A DNA stretch of 64,000 nt, from assembly GCF_001865575.2 (NCBI RefSeq), contig NZ_CP017562.2, positions 496,001 to 560,000 of the forward strand, in the 5' to 3' direction. The notes beneath the pieces were generated by a model, which ran no database searches, was not told the DNA's origin, and saw only the letters and a list, made by a program, of their open reading frames with translations. The DNA is from Paraburkholderia sprentiae WSM5005. GTDB taxonomy: Bacteria > Pseudomonadota > Gammaproteobacteria > Burkholderiales > Burkholderiaceae. Below are positions 1 to 8,525 of this stretch, piece by piece. Both the position numbers and the translations under genes were made by a program. Numbering within the stretch: the first letter of the stretch is position 1; every line of letters starts with the position of its first letter.

Positions 1-132
1 ATCGAGCCGCGCCTGCTGCGCCTGGCTGCGCGTAATCCGACGCGGCCTCGGCGCGCGAACGCGCTCGTCGGCGGACGCCGGCGCGGCGGTGGGCTCGTTG
101 GCGGGGTCGTCAGAACGGGCCGGCTCGGTCAT
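1..132 (-). CDS. N-terminus of an unidentified gene, cut by the window edge
   Basis: Reading leftward from an ATG at 132 gives 44 open codons to the window edge (begins MTEPARSDDP). The segment is polar, rich in Ala, Pro, Asp and Arg, and looks disordered. A GGAG lies about 8 bases upstream of the ATG (rightward on the given strand), supporting this start. It is divergent from the FKBP gene, with a shared 197-base intergenic stretch. The family cannot be recognised from this much sequence. Confidence 0.5.
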   Translation of the reverse strand, partial: MTEPARSDDPANEPTAAPASADERVRAPRPRRITRSQAQQARLD

Positions 133-329
133 CGAAAGCGCTCCGGTCAATGGGTGTGGCGGATTCGCGTGCCGGCGACTGACGCCGGATGTTGATGTGG
201 ACCGCCGTGTCGCGCGGCGGTTCGGCGACGTTCCCGATCGGTCGCAACGACCGGACCGGACGATACCTGGAGCCTCGGCCGACCTCCGATCCGTTACAAT
301 CAATCGGACCACCTCACTGGAGATTCGCT

Positions 330-731
330 TTGAAATCACTCGTTGCTTTGCTGGCCGCAGCCGTTCTGTCCTCGACCGCAATGGCTGCGGCGCCGACCAC
401 GGAGAAGCTGCCGTCCGGCGTCATCGTCCAACATCTAACGCAAGGCACGGGCCCGCAACCGTCCGCGACGGACGTGGTAAAGGTCAACTATCGCGGCACG
501 CTGCCCAACGGCACCGAATTCGATAGCTCGGCCAAGCATGGCGGCCCGGCCTCGTTCCCGCTCAATCGCGTGATTCCGTGCTGGACGCAAGGCGTGCAGA
601 CCATGAAAGTCGGCGGCAAGGCGCGACTCACGTGCCCGGCGGCGACCGCATACGGCGATCGCGGCGTCGGCCCGATTCCGCCGAATACCGATCTGACCTT
701 CGAAGTCGAATTGGTCGACATCGTCAAGTAA
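330..731 (+). CDS. Secreted FKBP-type peptidyl-prolyl cis-trans isomerase
   Basis: This 133-residue protein should catalyse cis-trans isomerisation of X-Pro bonds during folding in the periplasm. The TTG at 330 is chosen as start: a GGAG sits 7 bases before it, and it opens directly into a signal peptide (MKSLVALLAAAVL, probable cleavage after TAMA). Upstream in-frame ATGs would add about 47 residues of unlikely sequence. The single FKBP domain occupies about residues 30-133, with the aromatic/acid pocket visible as NGTEFDSS, IPCWTQG, TAYGDRG and the terminal TFEVELVDI. The length fits small stand-alone FKBPs of beta-proteobacteria. It is monocistronic and ends before a clear terminator. Confidence 0.93.
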   Translation: MKSLVALLAAAVLSSTAMAAAPTTEKLPSGVIVQHLTQGTGPQPSATDVVKVNYRGTLPNGTEFDSSAKHGGPASFPLNRVIPCWTQGVQTMKVGGKARLTCPAATAYGDRGVGPIPPNTDLTFEVELVDIVK

Positions 732-768
732 AAGCGCACGAGCGGTGCTAAAAATGCACTGAGACCCG

Positions 769-802
769 AACCTCGCCGCGCCGATCGCAGCGAGGTTTTT
801 TT
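769..802 (+). terminator. Rho-independent terminator after the FKBP gene
   Basis: A perfect 8-bp stem (AACCTCGC at 769-776 with GCGAGGTT at 790-797) with a 13-base loop runs into a T7 tract ending at 802. It separates the FKBP gene from the DUF488 gene. Confidence 0.85.
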
Positions 803-835
803 ATGGGCGCCGCACGGCGCGCAAGGGGATTCACC

Positions 836-1297
836 ATGAAACGCGAGAAAAGCGCCGTGCCGGTCGCGAGCATTGGTTTTACCGGCAAGAGCGCCCAGAG
901 GTTCTTCGGCTTGTTGAAGGACGCCCATGTGCGCACGGTGCTCGACGTTCGCCTCAACAACACGTCGCAACTCGCGGGCTTTGCGAAAAAGCAGGATTTG
1001 CCTTTCTTTCTCGAGCAGTTGTGCAATGCGGCGTACGTGGAAATACCGGAGCTGGCTCCGGAGCCGGAACTGCTCAGACGCTACCAGAGCAAGCAATTGA
1101 ACTGGGAGAACTTTCGCGAGGAATATTTCGACCTCGTCGCGCGCCGCCGCGTGGAAAGCAATCTGGATATCGCGCAATTCGAATCGGCGTGCCTGCTTTG
1201 CAGTGAACATTTACCACATCGTTGTCACCGGACCTTCGCGCTCGAGTATCTCAACCAGCACTGGAATAGCCGTCTGTCCGTGACACATTTGACCTGA
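836..1297 (+). CDS. DUF488 family protein
   Basis: This 153-residue DUF488 protein has the family's N-terminal strand-helix core (SIGFTGKSAQRFF, then VLDVRLNN) and C-terminal signature LLCSEHLPHRCHR (about residues 122-134), where paired Cys/His residues suggest metal binding or catalysis. The biochemical role of DUF488 is not firmly established. The ATG at 836 follows GGGG; an earlier in-frame ATG at 803 lies inside the terminator tail and is unlikely. It is a single gene between the FKBP gene and the DUF6765 pseudogene. Confidence 0.85.
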   Translation: MKREKSAVPVASIGFTGKSAQRFFGLLKDAHVRTVLDVRLNNTSQLAGFAKKQDLPFFLEQLCNAAYVEIPELAPEPELLRRYQSKQLNWENFREEYFDLVARRRVESNLDIAQFESACLLCSEHLPHRCHRTFALEYLNQHWNSRLSVTHLT

Positions 1298-1571
1298 GCG
1301 GCGCCGGTCAGTCCCGGCTACGTTTTTCCGCGTCATCGCCTGGCGGCTTGCCGTACCGACGGGTAGAACCGGGCCGGCCCCCCTGCGTTTCCTTCAGTAG
1401 CCCGAATAGAAGCGTGGCGCGAACGTCGAAAAACGCGTCCAGGACGCATGTTTTTTTCAAGGCGCGAGAAGCTTGCTCGTCTACCATCTACTTACACGTG
1501 GCTCCTGTATTCGTCTTGCCCTATCGCGGGCCACAAACCGGCCGTGATTACGCGCGCCAGGAGCGCCTGTC

Positions 1572-2644
1572 ATGAACATCGACTTCCATTACGGCGTGGT
1601 CTACATCGCCGCGCGTGTCGGCGGCATGACAGCCCGCGATGCGCAAACTGTCGCGCATGCCTGCCAATACGTCGACGACGCTACGACGAGCGGGATACTA
1701 CGGTTCAAAGGCGGCGAGACATTCGAACGATTCGCGACCGCGCACAAGTTATTCGATTACGCCAATGCGGAAAACGACCAGAATCGGCTCGTGTGGACGC
1801 CGTTTCATTTTCTGCCGGCTGGCGTTGGAGTAAGTCTGGAGGAAAAGGCGGTTTGCCGGCCCGATAGTGAAGTCGCGCGTGAAGTCGCTCGGCGTGCGAT
1901 CCGGCAGCGCGATTCGGCAACCGCGTTGCATAGGCTCGGCGTGACGCTTCATACGAATGTCGATACCTGGGCACACCAGGGATTCGCGGGCATCGAAAGC
2001 CCCTGGAATCGCGTGCATCTTCTCGAAGCGCAGGATTGCACGCGCAAAGGCTGGCTTGCGAGCCTCGAACTCGCGGTCGCGCATCTGATCGAGCATGTCG
2101 AGGAGGACGTTCTGACGATCGCCTTGCCGGTCGGCCACGGCGCCGCGCTGCATTATCCCGACCAGCCGTGGGCACGCTGGCATTACATCGACGGCGCAAT
2201 CAGTTCATCCCGCGACATAATTTGCCGGATTTCGTGCAGGCCGCGGACATGACTTGTCGTGTCGTGCGAGCTTATCTGGACGGACGCGAGGATTTCGAAA
2301 ACCAGCCCGGTATGCCTGACGACGTAAAAGACGCACTGACCCGACTACTCGATACGAACCGCGAACTGGACGACAATTTGCGTCTGAGAACCGTTTGCGA
2401 ATGGGTGAATGCCGGCCGTATTCCGGGTTTGAGAGAACCCGTGCCCGGCTATATCGCCAAAGGACACGGTTCGTGGAAGTACCAGGCCACCGGCTTGTTG
2501 TGCGACGACGACACGGGGGACAGACCGGAGTGGACGACCGCCTTCGAGAAGAGCGACTACCGCCTCTTTCACGACGCGGTCAAACAGCACCGTTTCGTGA
2601 CCACTCAGGAGATCTTGCCCGCGCGTGGATTGCGCATTGCCTGA
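1572..2644 (+). pseudogene. DUF6765 family protein, broken by one frameshift
   Basis: Two overlapping frames together encode one protein of about 357 residues resembling DUF6765. The first frame (from the ATG at 1572, preceded by AGGAG) gives a His/Asp-rich domain with GGETFERFA, APFHFLPxG-like and TLHTNVDTWAHQGF segments. At about 2196 the frame breaks: inserting one base after position 2196 restores WHYIDG-D-NQFIPRHN and reads on in the second frame to TGA at 2642-2644. As it stands, frame one ends at 2252 after 226 residues. The His-rich core suggests metal binding but no function is known. A one-base sequencing error would look the same. Confidence 0.75.
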
Positions 2645-2738
2645 GTGATCGAGCAGGGCGCGTTGCGGCGAACAGAGATTCAAACATCCTTGCTTCGCCC
2701 TCGCGCGAACGTTTGCGGCGATGCCGGCCTTGCTCCCG

Positions 2739-2990
2739 TTACTGCATTCTGGCTGGCTGATGCTGCCCGGCCTGAGCCGCCGCCTGCTGTTCTTCGGCGT
2801 GCTTTTTGGCCATATGCCGTCCGACGATACAGCCGCCGACCGCGCCGACCACCGCATGATGTCCCGCATAGTGCCCGGCGACGCCGCCCACTACGGCTCC
2901 TTTCATGCAACCGGCCGCGTTCGCGGTGCCGGCCATTGCCAAAGACACTGCCATTGCCGCGAGGGCGGTCCGAATAAAACCAGCTTTCAT
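2739..2990 (-). CDS. Small secreted glycine-zipper protein
   Basis: This 83-residue protein has a clear signal peptide (MKAGFIRTALAAMAV, cleavage near ANA-AG) and a mature part with a glycine-zipper stretch (GAVVGGVAGHYAGHHAVVGAV, about residues 31-50) flanked by two Cys residues, then a charged Gln/Ala-rich tail. Such glycine zippers occur in small envelope proteins that insert in or associate with membranes. Start choice: the ATG at 2990 opens the signal peptide; an ATG four codons upstream (3002) is possible. Similar short proteins are common in Burkholderiaceae; function unknown. Confidence 0.75.
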   Translation of the reverse strand: MKAGFIRTALAAMAVSLAMAGTANAAGCMKGAVVGGVAGHYAGHHAVVGAVGGCIVGRHMAKKHAEEQQAAAQAGQHQPARMQ

Positions 2991-3397
2991 TGCAAGTACC
3001 ATCGTGTTTGAGTGGATCGAAAATCGGGTGGCCCGATGTCTTTTTCAATAGCCGCCGCCTGCGTGGCGGCGGAGAAAGAATACTCCATGGTCTAAGCGTG
3101 CACCGCCGAGTACGAACGCGAAGTGTAAATGGGCAGGGCCGGCGCAGGCGCAACAGACGTTGCAAGATCGTAACGGCCCGTTACAGGAACGGCGGCGTCT
3201 TCGCGTGCATCCTCAATGGGGTTTCGCGCATGCTTGAATCGGTTCGCTATAGGAGGCTACGGAAAAAGACCGTTTACGAATAAAAATGAACTACTCTCCT
3301 TTGAATATTCGAATGCCTGGCTATAGTAGAAGCGACTAATGCCAGAAAGCTCGTCGGCGTCCTCTTTCTCGCCGATGCGGATGACGGGGAAACACAA
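2991..3397. other. Intergenic region between divergent small genes
   Basis: About 400 bases with no supportable gene. The left part must hold the promoter of the leftward glycine-zipper gene. The right part (3280-3397) is A/T-richer and contains a -10-like TATAGT at 3322-3327 upstream of the next rightward gene, but no well-spaced -35 was found, so no promoter is claimed. Confidence 0.5.
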
Positions 3398-3736
3398 ATG
3401 ACGCGATCGAATGCAGCGATCTATCAGACCAGGACATCCACGCCGGAGTCGTTGCGAACCCTCGCGAGCTTTCTCGAATTGGCGCTCGACGAGGGAACAA
3501 GCGTGGTCGTCATGCGGATCGGCAAGCAGGCGCGTAGTGTTTACGTCGGAAATCCATCCGGTGCATTGGAGGATTTAACGGATTCCGGCGTCGTCGATGC
3601 TTTCCAGGCCGATGAAATGCTGGCACTGACCCACCTTGGCCTGAACCGGATAACGGCGGACGGTCAACACTACCGCTTTATGCGGAGCGTGAGGTACATT
3701 GCCGATCGCCAGGTCGTCGTTTTTACACCGATCTGA
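3398..3736 (+). CDS. Hypothetical protein, 112 residues
   Basis: The ATG at 3398 is preceded by GGGGA at a usable distance. The product is small and soluble, without signal peptide or membrane segment. Codon use is normal for the window, and the protein has an alternating alpha/beta look (SFLELALDEG, VVVMRIGKQ, FMRSVRYIADRQVVVF). No family is recognised. It stands alone about 200 bases upstream of the H-NS-like gene. Confidence 0.6.
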   Translation: MTRSNAAIYQTRTSTPESLRTLASFLELALDEGTSVVVMRIGKQARSVYVGNPSGALEDLTDSGVVDAFQADEMLALTHLGLNRITADGQHYRFMRSVRYIADRQVVVFTPI

Positions 3737-3945
3737 GCGGTGGAACCGAAATGAAAAAGAAGAATCACGAGGAAAGGGAAAGGAAGAATGCTTCGACGAT
3801 TGGGTAGAAAACCCTGAAAGCTTTGTTATTTGCAGGCTGCACCAGCGGTCCTATCGATGTATTGAAGCTCAGGATAGGTCAATAGACTGCCTTTCTTCCG
3901 TCATTCATGGCATAGTTCGACGATTACCACATAAGGAGCAATCAA

Positions 3946-4797
3946 ATGCCTTCGTTAGAGCAAATCCAAGCAAAGCTTAAGAAGCTCCAGGCGCAAGCTG
4001 ACGTTCTCATTGCCAGAAAAGCACAAGCCGCGGTCAACCAGATTCGCGAGTTGATGCTCAAGCACGGTCTCACGACTGCGGATATCGAAGCGCAGGCAAA
4101 ACTACGTCGTGCCACGCGAGCTCTGAATGGCAATGCGGGTGCGGGTCGGGGAAGACCCGCAGGCGCAAGCAAAGCCGCCAAGTCGGCCACGCCGCCGAAG
4201 TACCGCGACCATAAAACCGGCGCGACCTGGACAGGACACGGCCGCGCGCCTGGCTGGATCTCCGGCGCGAAGGACCGCTCGGTGTTCCTGATCGACGCTG
4301 CGAGCGAAAGCAAGTCCGCCGCTGCGCCCGCCACGAAGCGCGGCGAAGGTCAGCCGAAAGGCGCACAGCCGCCGAAATACCTGAATCCGAAAACCGGCGC
4401 GACCTGGAGCGGCCGCGGTCCGGCGCCGGCATGGCTCGCGGCCGTCAAGGACCGCAGCAAATTCCTGATTGATGGCGCAACGACGGCTGCTGCTCCGAAA
4501 GCAGCGAAAGCGGCGGCCAAGAGCGGCCAGCCGAAAGCGACCGCGAGTGCGGTAGGCAGGAAGGCCACGGCGAAAAAAGCAGTGGCGAAAAAAGCAACGC
4601 GCAAGACGGCCGCGAAAAAGACCGCGGGCAGCAAGGCGACCCCGGCAAGCCGGAAAGCCGCGGTGAAGAAAACCGCCGGCCGCAAGAGCGCTGTAAAGAC
4701 GGCAAGAAAAGCACCGGTGCGCAAAACTGCGCTCAAGAGCACGGCCGCCCCCGTCGCCGCAGCTGCGCAAACGTCAGAGGCGCAAGCAAGCGCGTAA
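3946..4797 (+). CDS. H-NS-family nucleoid protein with two DNA-binding domains and a Lys/Ala tail
   Basis: This 283-residue protein should bind and compact DNA or silence genes in the nucleoid. Order of parts: helical oligomerisation region (about 1-60), first H-NS C-terminal-type domain (about 83-116, PPKYRDHKTG-ATW-GHGRAPGW), second copy (about 142-175, PPKYLNPKTG-ATW-GRGPAPAW), then about 100 residues of Lys/Ala/Thr-rich tail with KKA, RKTAAKK and SRKAAVKK motifs like histone H1. Typical H-NS homologues in these bacteria are about 90-130 residues with one such domain, so this one is extended and duplicated. A strong AAGGAG precedes the ATG at 3946. The tail implies non-specific, charge-driven DNA binding. 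Confidence 0.88.
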   Translation: MPSLEQIQAKLKKLQAQADVLIARKAQAAVNQIRELMLKHGLTTADIEAQAKLRRATRALNGNAGAGRGRPAGASKAAKSATPPKYRDHKTGATWTGHGRAPGWISGAKDRSVFLIDAASESKSAAAPATKRGEGQPKGAQPPKYLNPKTGATWSGRGPAPAWLAAVKDRSKFLIDGATTAAAPKAAKAAAKSGQPKATASAVGRKATAKKAVAKKATRKTAAKKTAGSKATPASRKAAVKKTAGRKSAVKTARKAPVRKTALKSTAAPVAAAAQTSEAQASA

Positions 4798-4819
4798 TTG
4801 CCGCGGAGTCGCGAACTAG

Positions 4820-5326
4820 ATGGTCAGCACGTTCGATGCATCCCAGCAGGAAGACCAGGTCTTCCTGCTGGACTCCGCTCCTCATCCGGCAGCCGATGCC
4901 GCCGAACCATTCATCGTCGCGAGCGATCGCCGTGTGATCCTCACTTATCCGATTGCGGAGTCGGACTTTGAACGGTTCGGACCGTTCGATCCCGACGACG
5001 ATCCTTTTTGCGCGGTGTTGTTTGCCGACGCCGTCTTTCATCGTCTCGGGCCGCCGGGCGATGTCGATCTGGCCGTTCATCCGCTCGCGGCGCAAGGTCT
5101 GAGCGGCTACGCAGTGCATGAAGTCGTCAATTCGTCGTTGTGCGCGGAGATTGCCAGCGTGGCGACGAACCCCATCGCGATTGCTCCCGAAGCACCGGCG
5201 CGGCGGCATTTCGTCATTACGTTTCATGCGTCGACGTTCGAATGCGTGGCGTCGGACTATACGGTCATCGGTGTATTCGGCGCTGCCGAAATTGCAAGTC
5301 GCGAGGCATTTGCCTTGGTCAGATAA
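4820..5326 (+). CDS. Hypothetical protein, 168 residues
   Basis: This gene lies 22 bases after the H-NS-like gene and may be co-transcribed. The product is acidic and soluble, with no signal peptide, and contains FGPFDPDDDPF and an Ala-rich middle. The C-terminal half (about 135-165) looks like beta strands (FVITFHAS, YTVIGVFG). No family is recognised. The ATG at 4820 has GGAG 12 bases upstream, a long spacing. A perfect 14-bp inverted repeat overlaps codons 8-18. The opposite strand is also open here, but this frame has the better G/C third positions. Confidence 0.6.
   Translation: MVSTFDASQQEDQVFLLDSAPHPAADAAEPFIVASDRRVILTYPIAESDFERFGPFDPDDDPFCAVLFADAVFHRLGPPGDVDLAVHPLAAQGLSGYAVHEVVNSSLCAEIASVATNPIAIAPEAPARRHFVITFHASTFECVASDYTVIGVFGAAEIASREAFALVR
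4843..4871. repeat. Perfect 14-bp inverted repeat with a one-base spacer
   Basis: CCAGCAGGAAGACC at 4843-4856 is followed by one A and then its exact reverse complement at 4858-4871. It sits inside the first 20 codons of the 4820 gene and about 46 bases after the H-NS-like stop codon. No T tract follows, so it is not a classical terminator. Confidence 0.8.
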
Positions 5327-5431
5327 AGCGTTAGCAGCCCATAGCAAGGCGCCGTCCCCCTGCGGGCACGCGCCGTGCGTGTCGTGGCGTCAGCAAACGC
5401 CAGGCACGAGTCCGGCACTCCCCTCAAACGC

Positions 5432-5452
5432 GGGACGCGCACGGCGCGTCCC
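5432..5452. repeat. 9-bp hairpin upstream of the cardiolipin synthase gene
   Basis: GGGACGCGC (5432-5440) pairs perfectly with GCGCGTCCC (5444-5452) around ACG. It lies about 25 bases before the cls start codon, in the probable leader. A downstream regulatory role is possible but not shown. Confidence 0.5.
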
Positions 5453-5475
5453 GACGCCTGGCATCGAGGCCACGC

Positions 5476-6750
5476 ATGCTGACCATTGCTATTACCGCGT
5501 TCGTCACGGTCGTGATCGTTCTGGTGATCGCCAATCTGTCGAGTGGCGAGAAGAAAATTGAACACAAGATCGAGCGGCTCTATAAGAGCGAAGATCCACA
5601 ATTCCTGCGCTCGATGGGTCTATTGCTCGGGCCGCCCGTGGTGGCGGGCAATCGCTTCGAGATGCTGCTCAACGGCGACCAGATCTTTCCGTCGATGCTC
5701 GAAGGCATTCGCTCGGCGCGCGAAACCATTACGTTTGAAACGTTCATTTACTGGTCCGGCGAGATCGGCGAGCAGATTGCGCGGGCGCTCGCCGATAAGG
5801 CGCGTGACGGTGTCGCCGTGCATGTACTGCTCGACTGGGTCGGTTCATCGAAAATGGATCGACGCTATCTGCAACTGCTGCATGAGGCCGGCGCCGAAGT
5901 GGTCAAGTATCACAAGCCGCACTGGACCGGACTCGGTCGTATGAACGATCGGACGCACCGCAAGCTATTGGTGATCGACGGCCGGATCGGCTTTACGGGC
6001 GGCGTCGGCATTGCGCCGGAATGGACGGGCCATGCACAGGACGAAAAGCATTGGCGCGATACGCATTTTCGTGTGACCGGTCCGGTGGTCGGCCATATGC
6101 AGGCCGTGTTCATGGACAACTGGATCAAGGCGACCGGCTGCGTATTGCACGGCCCCAGGTATTTCCCGCGCATCGACGCGGAGCCGAAAGGAGCAGGCGA
6201 GGGTCTCGCGCATATGTTCAGCAGTTCGCCGTCGGGCGGCAGCGACGACATGCAGTTGATGTATCTGATGGCCATCACCGCGGCCACGCGCACCTTGCAG
6301 CTCGCGAGCGCGTACTTCGTGCCCGACAAGCTCACCATCAACGCGATCGTCGAAGCCGCGAAGCGCGGCGTGAAAGTACGGATCGTCACGCCGGGCAAAC
6401 GCATCGACACGCACACGGTGCGGGAAGCCTCGCGTGCTTGCTGGGGCGATCTATTGAAAGCGGGCGTCGAGATCTACGAGTACCAGCCGACGATGTTTCA
6501 TTGCAAGTTGCTGGTGGTCGACGAGTACCTGGTGTCGGTCGGTTCGACGAACTTCGATAGCCGTTCGTTCAAACTGAACGACGAAGCGAACCTGAACATC
6601 TACGACCGCGATTTCGCCAGGCAGCAGAGCGCCGCGTTCGACGACGACATCGCGAAGTCGAAGCGCATCACGCTCGAAGCATGGACGCGGCGTTCACTCA
6701 CCGAGAAGCTCGTCGAAAAGTGCGTGCGGCTGCTCGACACGCAGCTTTAA
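5476..6750 (+). CDS. cls: Cardiolipin synthase, phospholipase D family
   Basis: This 424-residue inner-membrane enzyme should transfer a phosphatidyl group to form cardiolipin. One N-terminal membrane helix (about 1-21) is followed by two PLD domains, each with an HKD signature: H161-K163-D168 in THRKLLVIDG and H342-K344-D349 in FHCKLLVVDE. The second is followed by the expected GSTNFDSRSF. The single N-terminal helix and length are closer to ClsB/ClsC-type than to two-helix ClsA. The start at 5476 has GAGG 7 bases upstream. It is transcribed alone and converges with the 6784-7734 gene. Confidence 0.93.
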   Translation: MLTIAITAFVTVVIVLVIANLSSGEKKIEHKIERLYKSEDPQFLRSMGLLLGPPVVAGNRFEMLLNGDQIFPSMLEGIRSARETITFETFIYWSGEIGEQIARALADKARDGVAVHVLLDWVGSSKMDRRYLQLLHEAGAEVVKYHKPHWTGLGRMNDRTHRKLLVIDGRIGFTGGVGIAPEWTGHAQDEKHWRDTHFRVTGPVVGHMQAVFMDNWIKATGCVLHGPRYFPRIDAEPKGAGEGLAHMFSSSPSGGSDDMQLMYLMAITAATRTLQLASAYFVPDKLTINAIVEAAKRGVKVRIVTPGKRIDTHTVREASRACWGDLLKAGVEIYEYQPTMFHCKLLVVDEYLVSVGSTNFDSRSFKLNDEANLNIYDRDFARQQSAAFDDDIAKSKRITLEAWTRRSLTEKLVEKCVRLLDTQL

Positions 6751-6783
6751 AGCCCGGTGTGGACGTGTCGAGCCGCTGACGCA

Positions 6784-7734
6784 TCAGTGAACGGCGCTGC
6801 TCAGATACGCTTCGACGTCGGAGCGCTCCGCTCGCTCGCCGTTGTCGAGTTCAACGGCCGCGGCATCGACGAGGCGCGCTTTCGCGTGTTGATAGGCATT
6901 GGCAAAGCCGCGCAGTTGCTGCGTGACCGGACGATCGTCGAGCCGGCGCCGGGTGAGCGCGTGCGCGATGCCGCGTTCGATCAGCGCCAATTGGCTGTCG
7001 ATATAGTCGATGCATAGCTCACGGCAGCGCGCGGATGCCGCCGCAACGGTCAGCAGCGCGGGCACGAGCGAGATCGTCAGAAAACCGCCCACGGGAATGC
7101 GTGCAAGCGCGGCGGCCGAATCGAACAGGTCGGCGCGCAATGCGTCGAACACGGCTTGTGTCCAGATTGCCCGCTCTCCTTCGAGCGCGCTCCGCCGTCG
7201 CGCGAGCGCATCTCGAGCACGCGGATCGACTATGCGGCCCTCGTCGATCAGCAACGCGGCATCGTTGCGTTTGGCTTCCTGGATATATGCACTGCCAACA
7301 TACACAGCGCTGTTGCCGCGTTCCGCCAATACCAGATATTGCAAGCTATCCGGCACGAGCGGGTCGAGCGGCACCACTTCGCACGTCAGCGGCTTGCCCT
7401 GCAGATGAATCGCGCAGCGCCCGTCGTCCGCTAGCGCAGGGCAGCGTCCGAGCGACGGATAGTCGAAGCCCTGCGCGGCAATGCTAAAGGTGTCGCCCGC
7501 GTTATACAGCAGCGTGTCGGCGAGCGCATCGAAGCCCGCGCAGTCGCCTTCGTCGAGCACGGCTTCATGTCGGCCGACGCGCAGCCGTTCGCCGGGCCGC
7601 CTGCGCGCCACGCGTCCAATCGCGATGCAGCCGATAAAGCGGTCAGCGTGGCGAAACAACTCGGCCAGCGTCATCGAGGGCGGGCTGTTGCAGCATCGGC
7701 CGCATGCGGAGCAGGAGAACGAATACGTGTTCAC
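6784..7734 (-). CDS. YkgJ-type CxxCxxCC cluster protein of the sulfatase operon
   Basis: This protein of about 316 residues has the CxxCxxCC signature at its very start (C8, C11, C14, C15 in SFSCSACGRCC). A second Cys group follows (GRCPAL, GRCAIH, LTCEVVP), as in the YkgJ/flagellin-lysine-methylase-like family that binds a metal or Fe-S centre. The start is GTG at 7734: the string GTGGTGA gives a 4-base GTGA overlap with the stop of the upstream gene, which signals translational coupling. An upstream ATG at 7824 would overlap far more. It is the last gene of the sulfatase operon. Known homologues are annotated as zinc- or iron-chelating; the substrate is not evident. Confidence 0.8.
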   Translation of the reverse strand: MNTYSFSCSACGRCCNSPPSMTLAELFRHADRFIGCIAIGRVARRRPGERLRVGRHEAVLDEGDCAGFDALADTLLYNAGDTFSIAAQGFDYPSLGRCPALADDGRCAIHLQGKPLTCEVVPLDPLVPDSLQYLVLAERGNSAVYVGSAYIQEAKRNDAALLIDEGRIVDPRARDALARRRSALEGERAIWTQAVFDALRADLFDSAAALARIPVGGFLTISLVPALLTVAAASARCRELCIDYIDSQLALIERGIAHALTRRRLDDRPVTQQLRGFANAYQHAKARLVDAAAVELDNGERAERSDVEAYLSSAVH

Positions 7735-8525
7735 CACGGCCGACGCACCGAGTCCTGATAACGCATCAGAATGAAATGAGCGACGGCGTCCGAATGATAG
7801 GCGGCGACCAGTTGCGCGACCCATGCGCGCTGGCGATCGCTGTCGCGCACGCTCAGCACGTTTGCGTAGGGCGAGCGGGCGTCTTCGAGACTGAGCGCAT
7901 CGCGAGCCGGGCGAAGACCTGAGCGCGCCGCCGTGTCGCTGTCGATCACCGCGAACGCGACGCTGTTCAAGCTGTCGTACAAGCGCGCTCGCGGCAGCTG
8001 GCGAATCTTCAGATGGAGGCGGTTGCTCGTGATGTCGGCGAGCGTAGCGTGCAGGCCTGCGGTGTCGCGGAACGTCAGCAGCGTTTCGTTTTGCAAAAGG
8101 ATCAGCGCGCGTGCGGTCCCAGCGGCGTCGTCGGGAATCGCGATCGTCGCGCCGCGCTGCAATTGCGCGAGGTTCGTCAGCTTGCGCGAATACAGCGCGA
8201 CAGGAAACGTGACGGTCGTGGCCACGCTCGTCAGTGCATAGCCATGCTGTGTTCGCTGCGCGTCGAGTGCGGGTTCGTCTTCGAAGCTCGCGACATCGAT
8301 CTGCTTCGCGACGAGCGCTGCGTCGATCCGCGACGCTTGATCGAACACCACGACATCGAGCGCGAGGCCCTCGGTCGCGGCGACGCGGCGCACTTCGTTC
8401 ATGATCTCGGCTTGCGCCCCCGAACTCACGCCGACCCTGATCGTCTGCGAGGCGGCGTGCGAGGCGTCAGGCAGCAAAGCGGACAGTACCGCGAGCGCAA
8501 GCGCGGCAATCGCATATCGCTTCAT
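7731..8525 (-). CDS. NlpA/MetQ-family ABC-type substrate-binding protein
   Basis: This 264-residue exported protein has a signal peptide (MKRYAIAALALAV, cleavage near SHA-AS) and the NlpA lipoprotein fold (TIRVGVSSGAQAEIM at the start, a DQASRIDAALVAKQIDVASF middle and YANVLSVRDSD near the end). Family members bind methionine or related sulfur compounds, so this one may capture a sulfur-containing ligand outside the inner membrane. No lipobox Cys is seen. It overlaps the genes on both sides by 4 bases (ATGA upstream, GTGA downstream). No MetN/MetI-type ATPase or permease lies nearby, so its transporter partner is elsewhere or absent. Confidence 0.85.
   Translation of the reverse strand: MKRYAIAALALAVLSALLPDASHAASQTIRVGVSSGAQAEIMNEVRRVAATEGLALDVVVFDQASRIDAALVAKQIDVASFEDEPALDAQRTQHGYALTSVATTVTFPVALYSRKLTNLAQLQRGATIAIPDDAAGTARALILLQNETLLTFRDTAGLHATLADITSNRLHLKIRQLPRARLYDSLNSVAFAVIDSDTAARSGLRPARDALSLEDARSPYANVLSVRDSDRQRAWVAQLVAAYHSDAVAHFILMRYQDSVRRPW

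Noticed and set aside
1435..1457. Possible terminator before the DUF6765 gene (short GCGTCC/GGACGC with a T7 run)
   Set aside because: The arms are almost directly joined, leaving no workable loop.
3299..3327. Possible promoter upstream of the 3398 gene
   Set aside because: TATAGT is present but the best -35 candidates have poor sequence or only a 15-base spacer.
4733..5347. A leftward frame opposite the 4820-5326 gene
   Set aside because: The rightward frame has better codon bias, and the leftward one would run into the H-NS-like tail.
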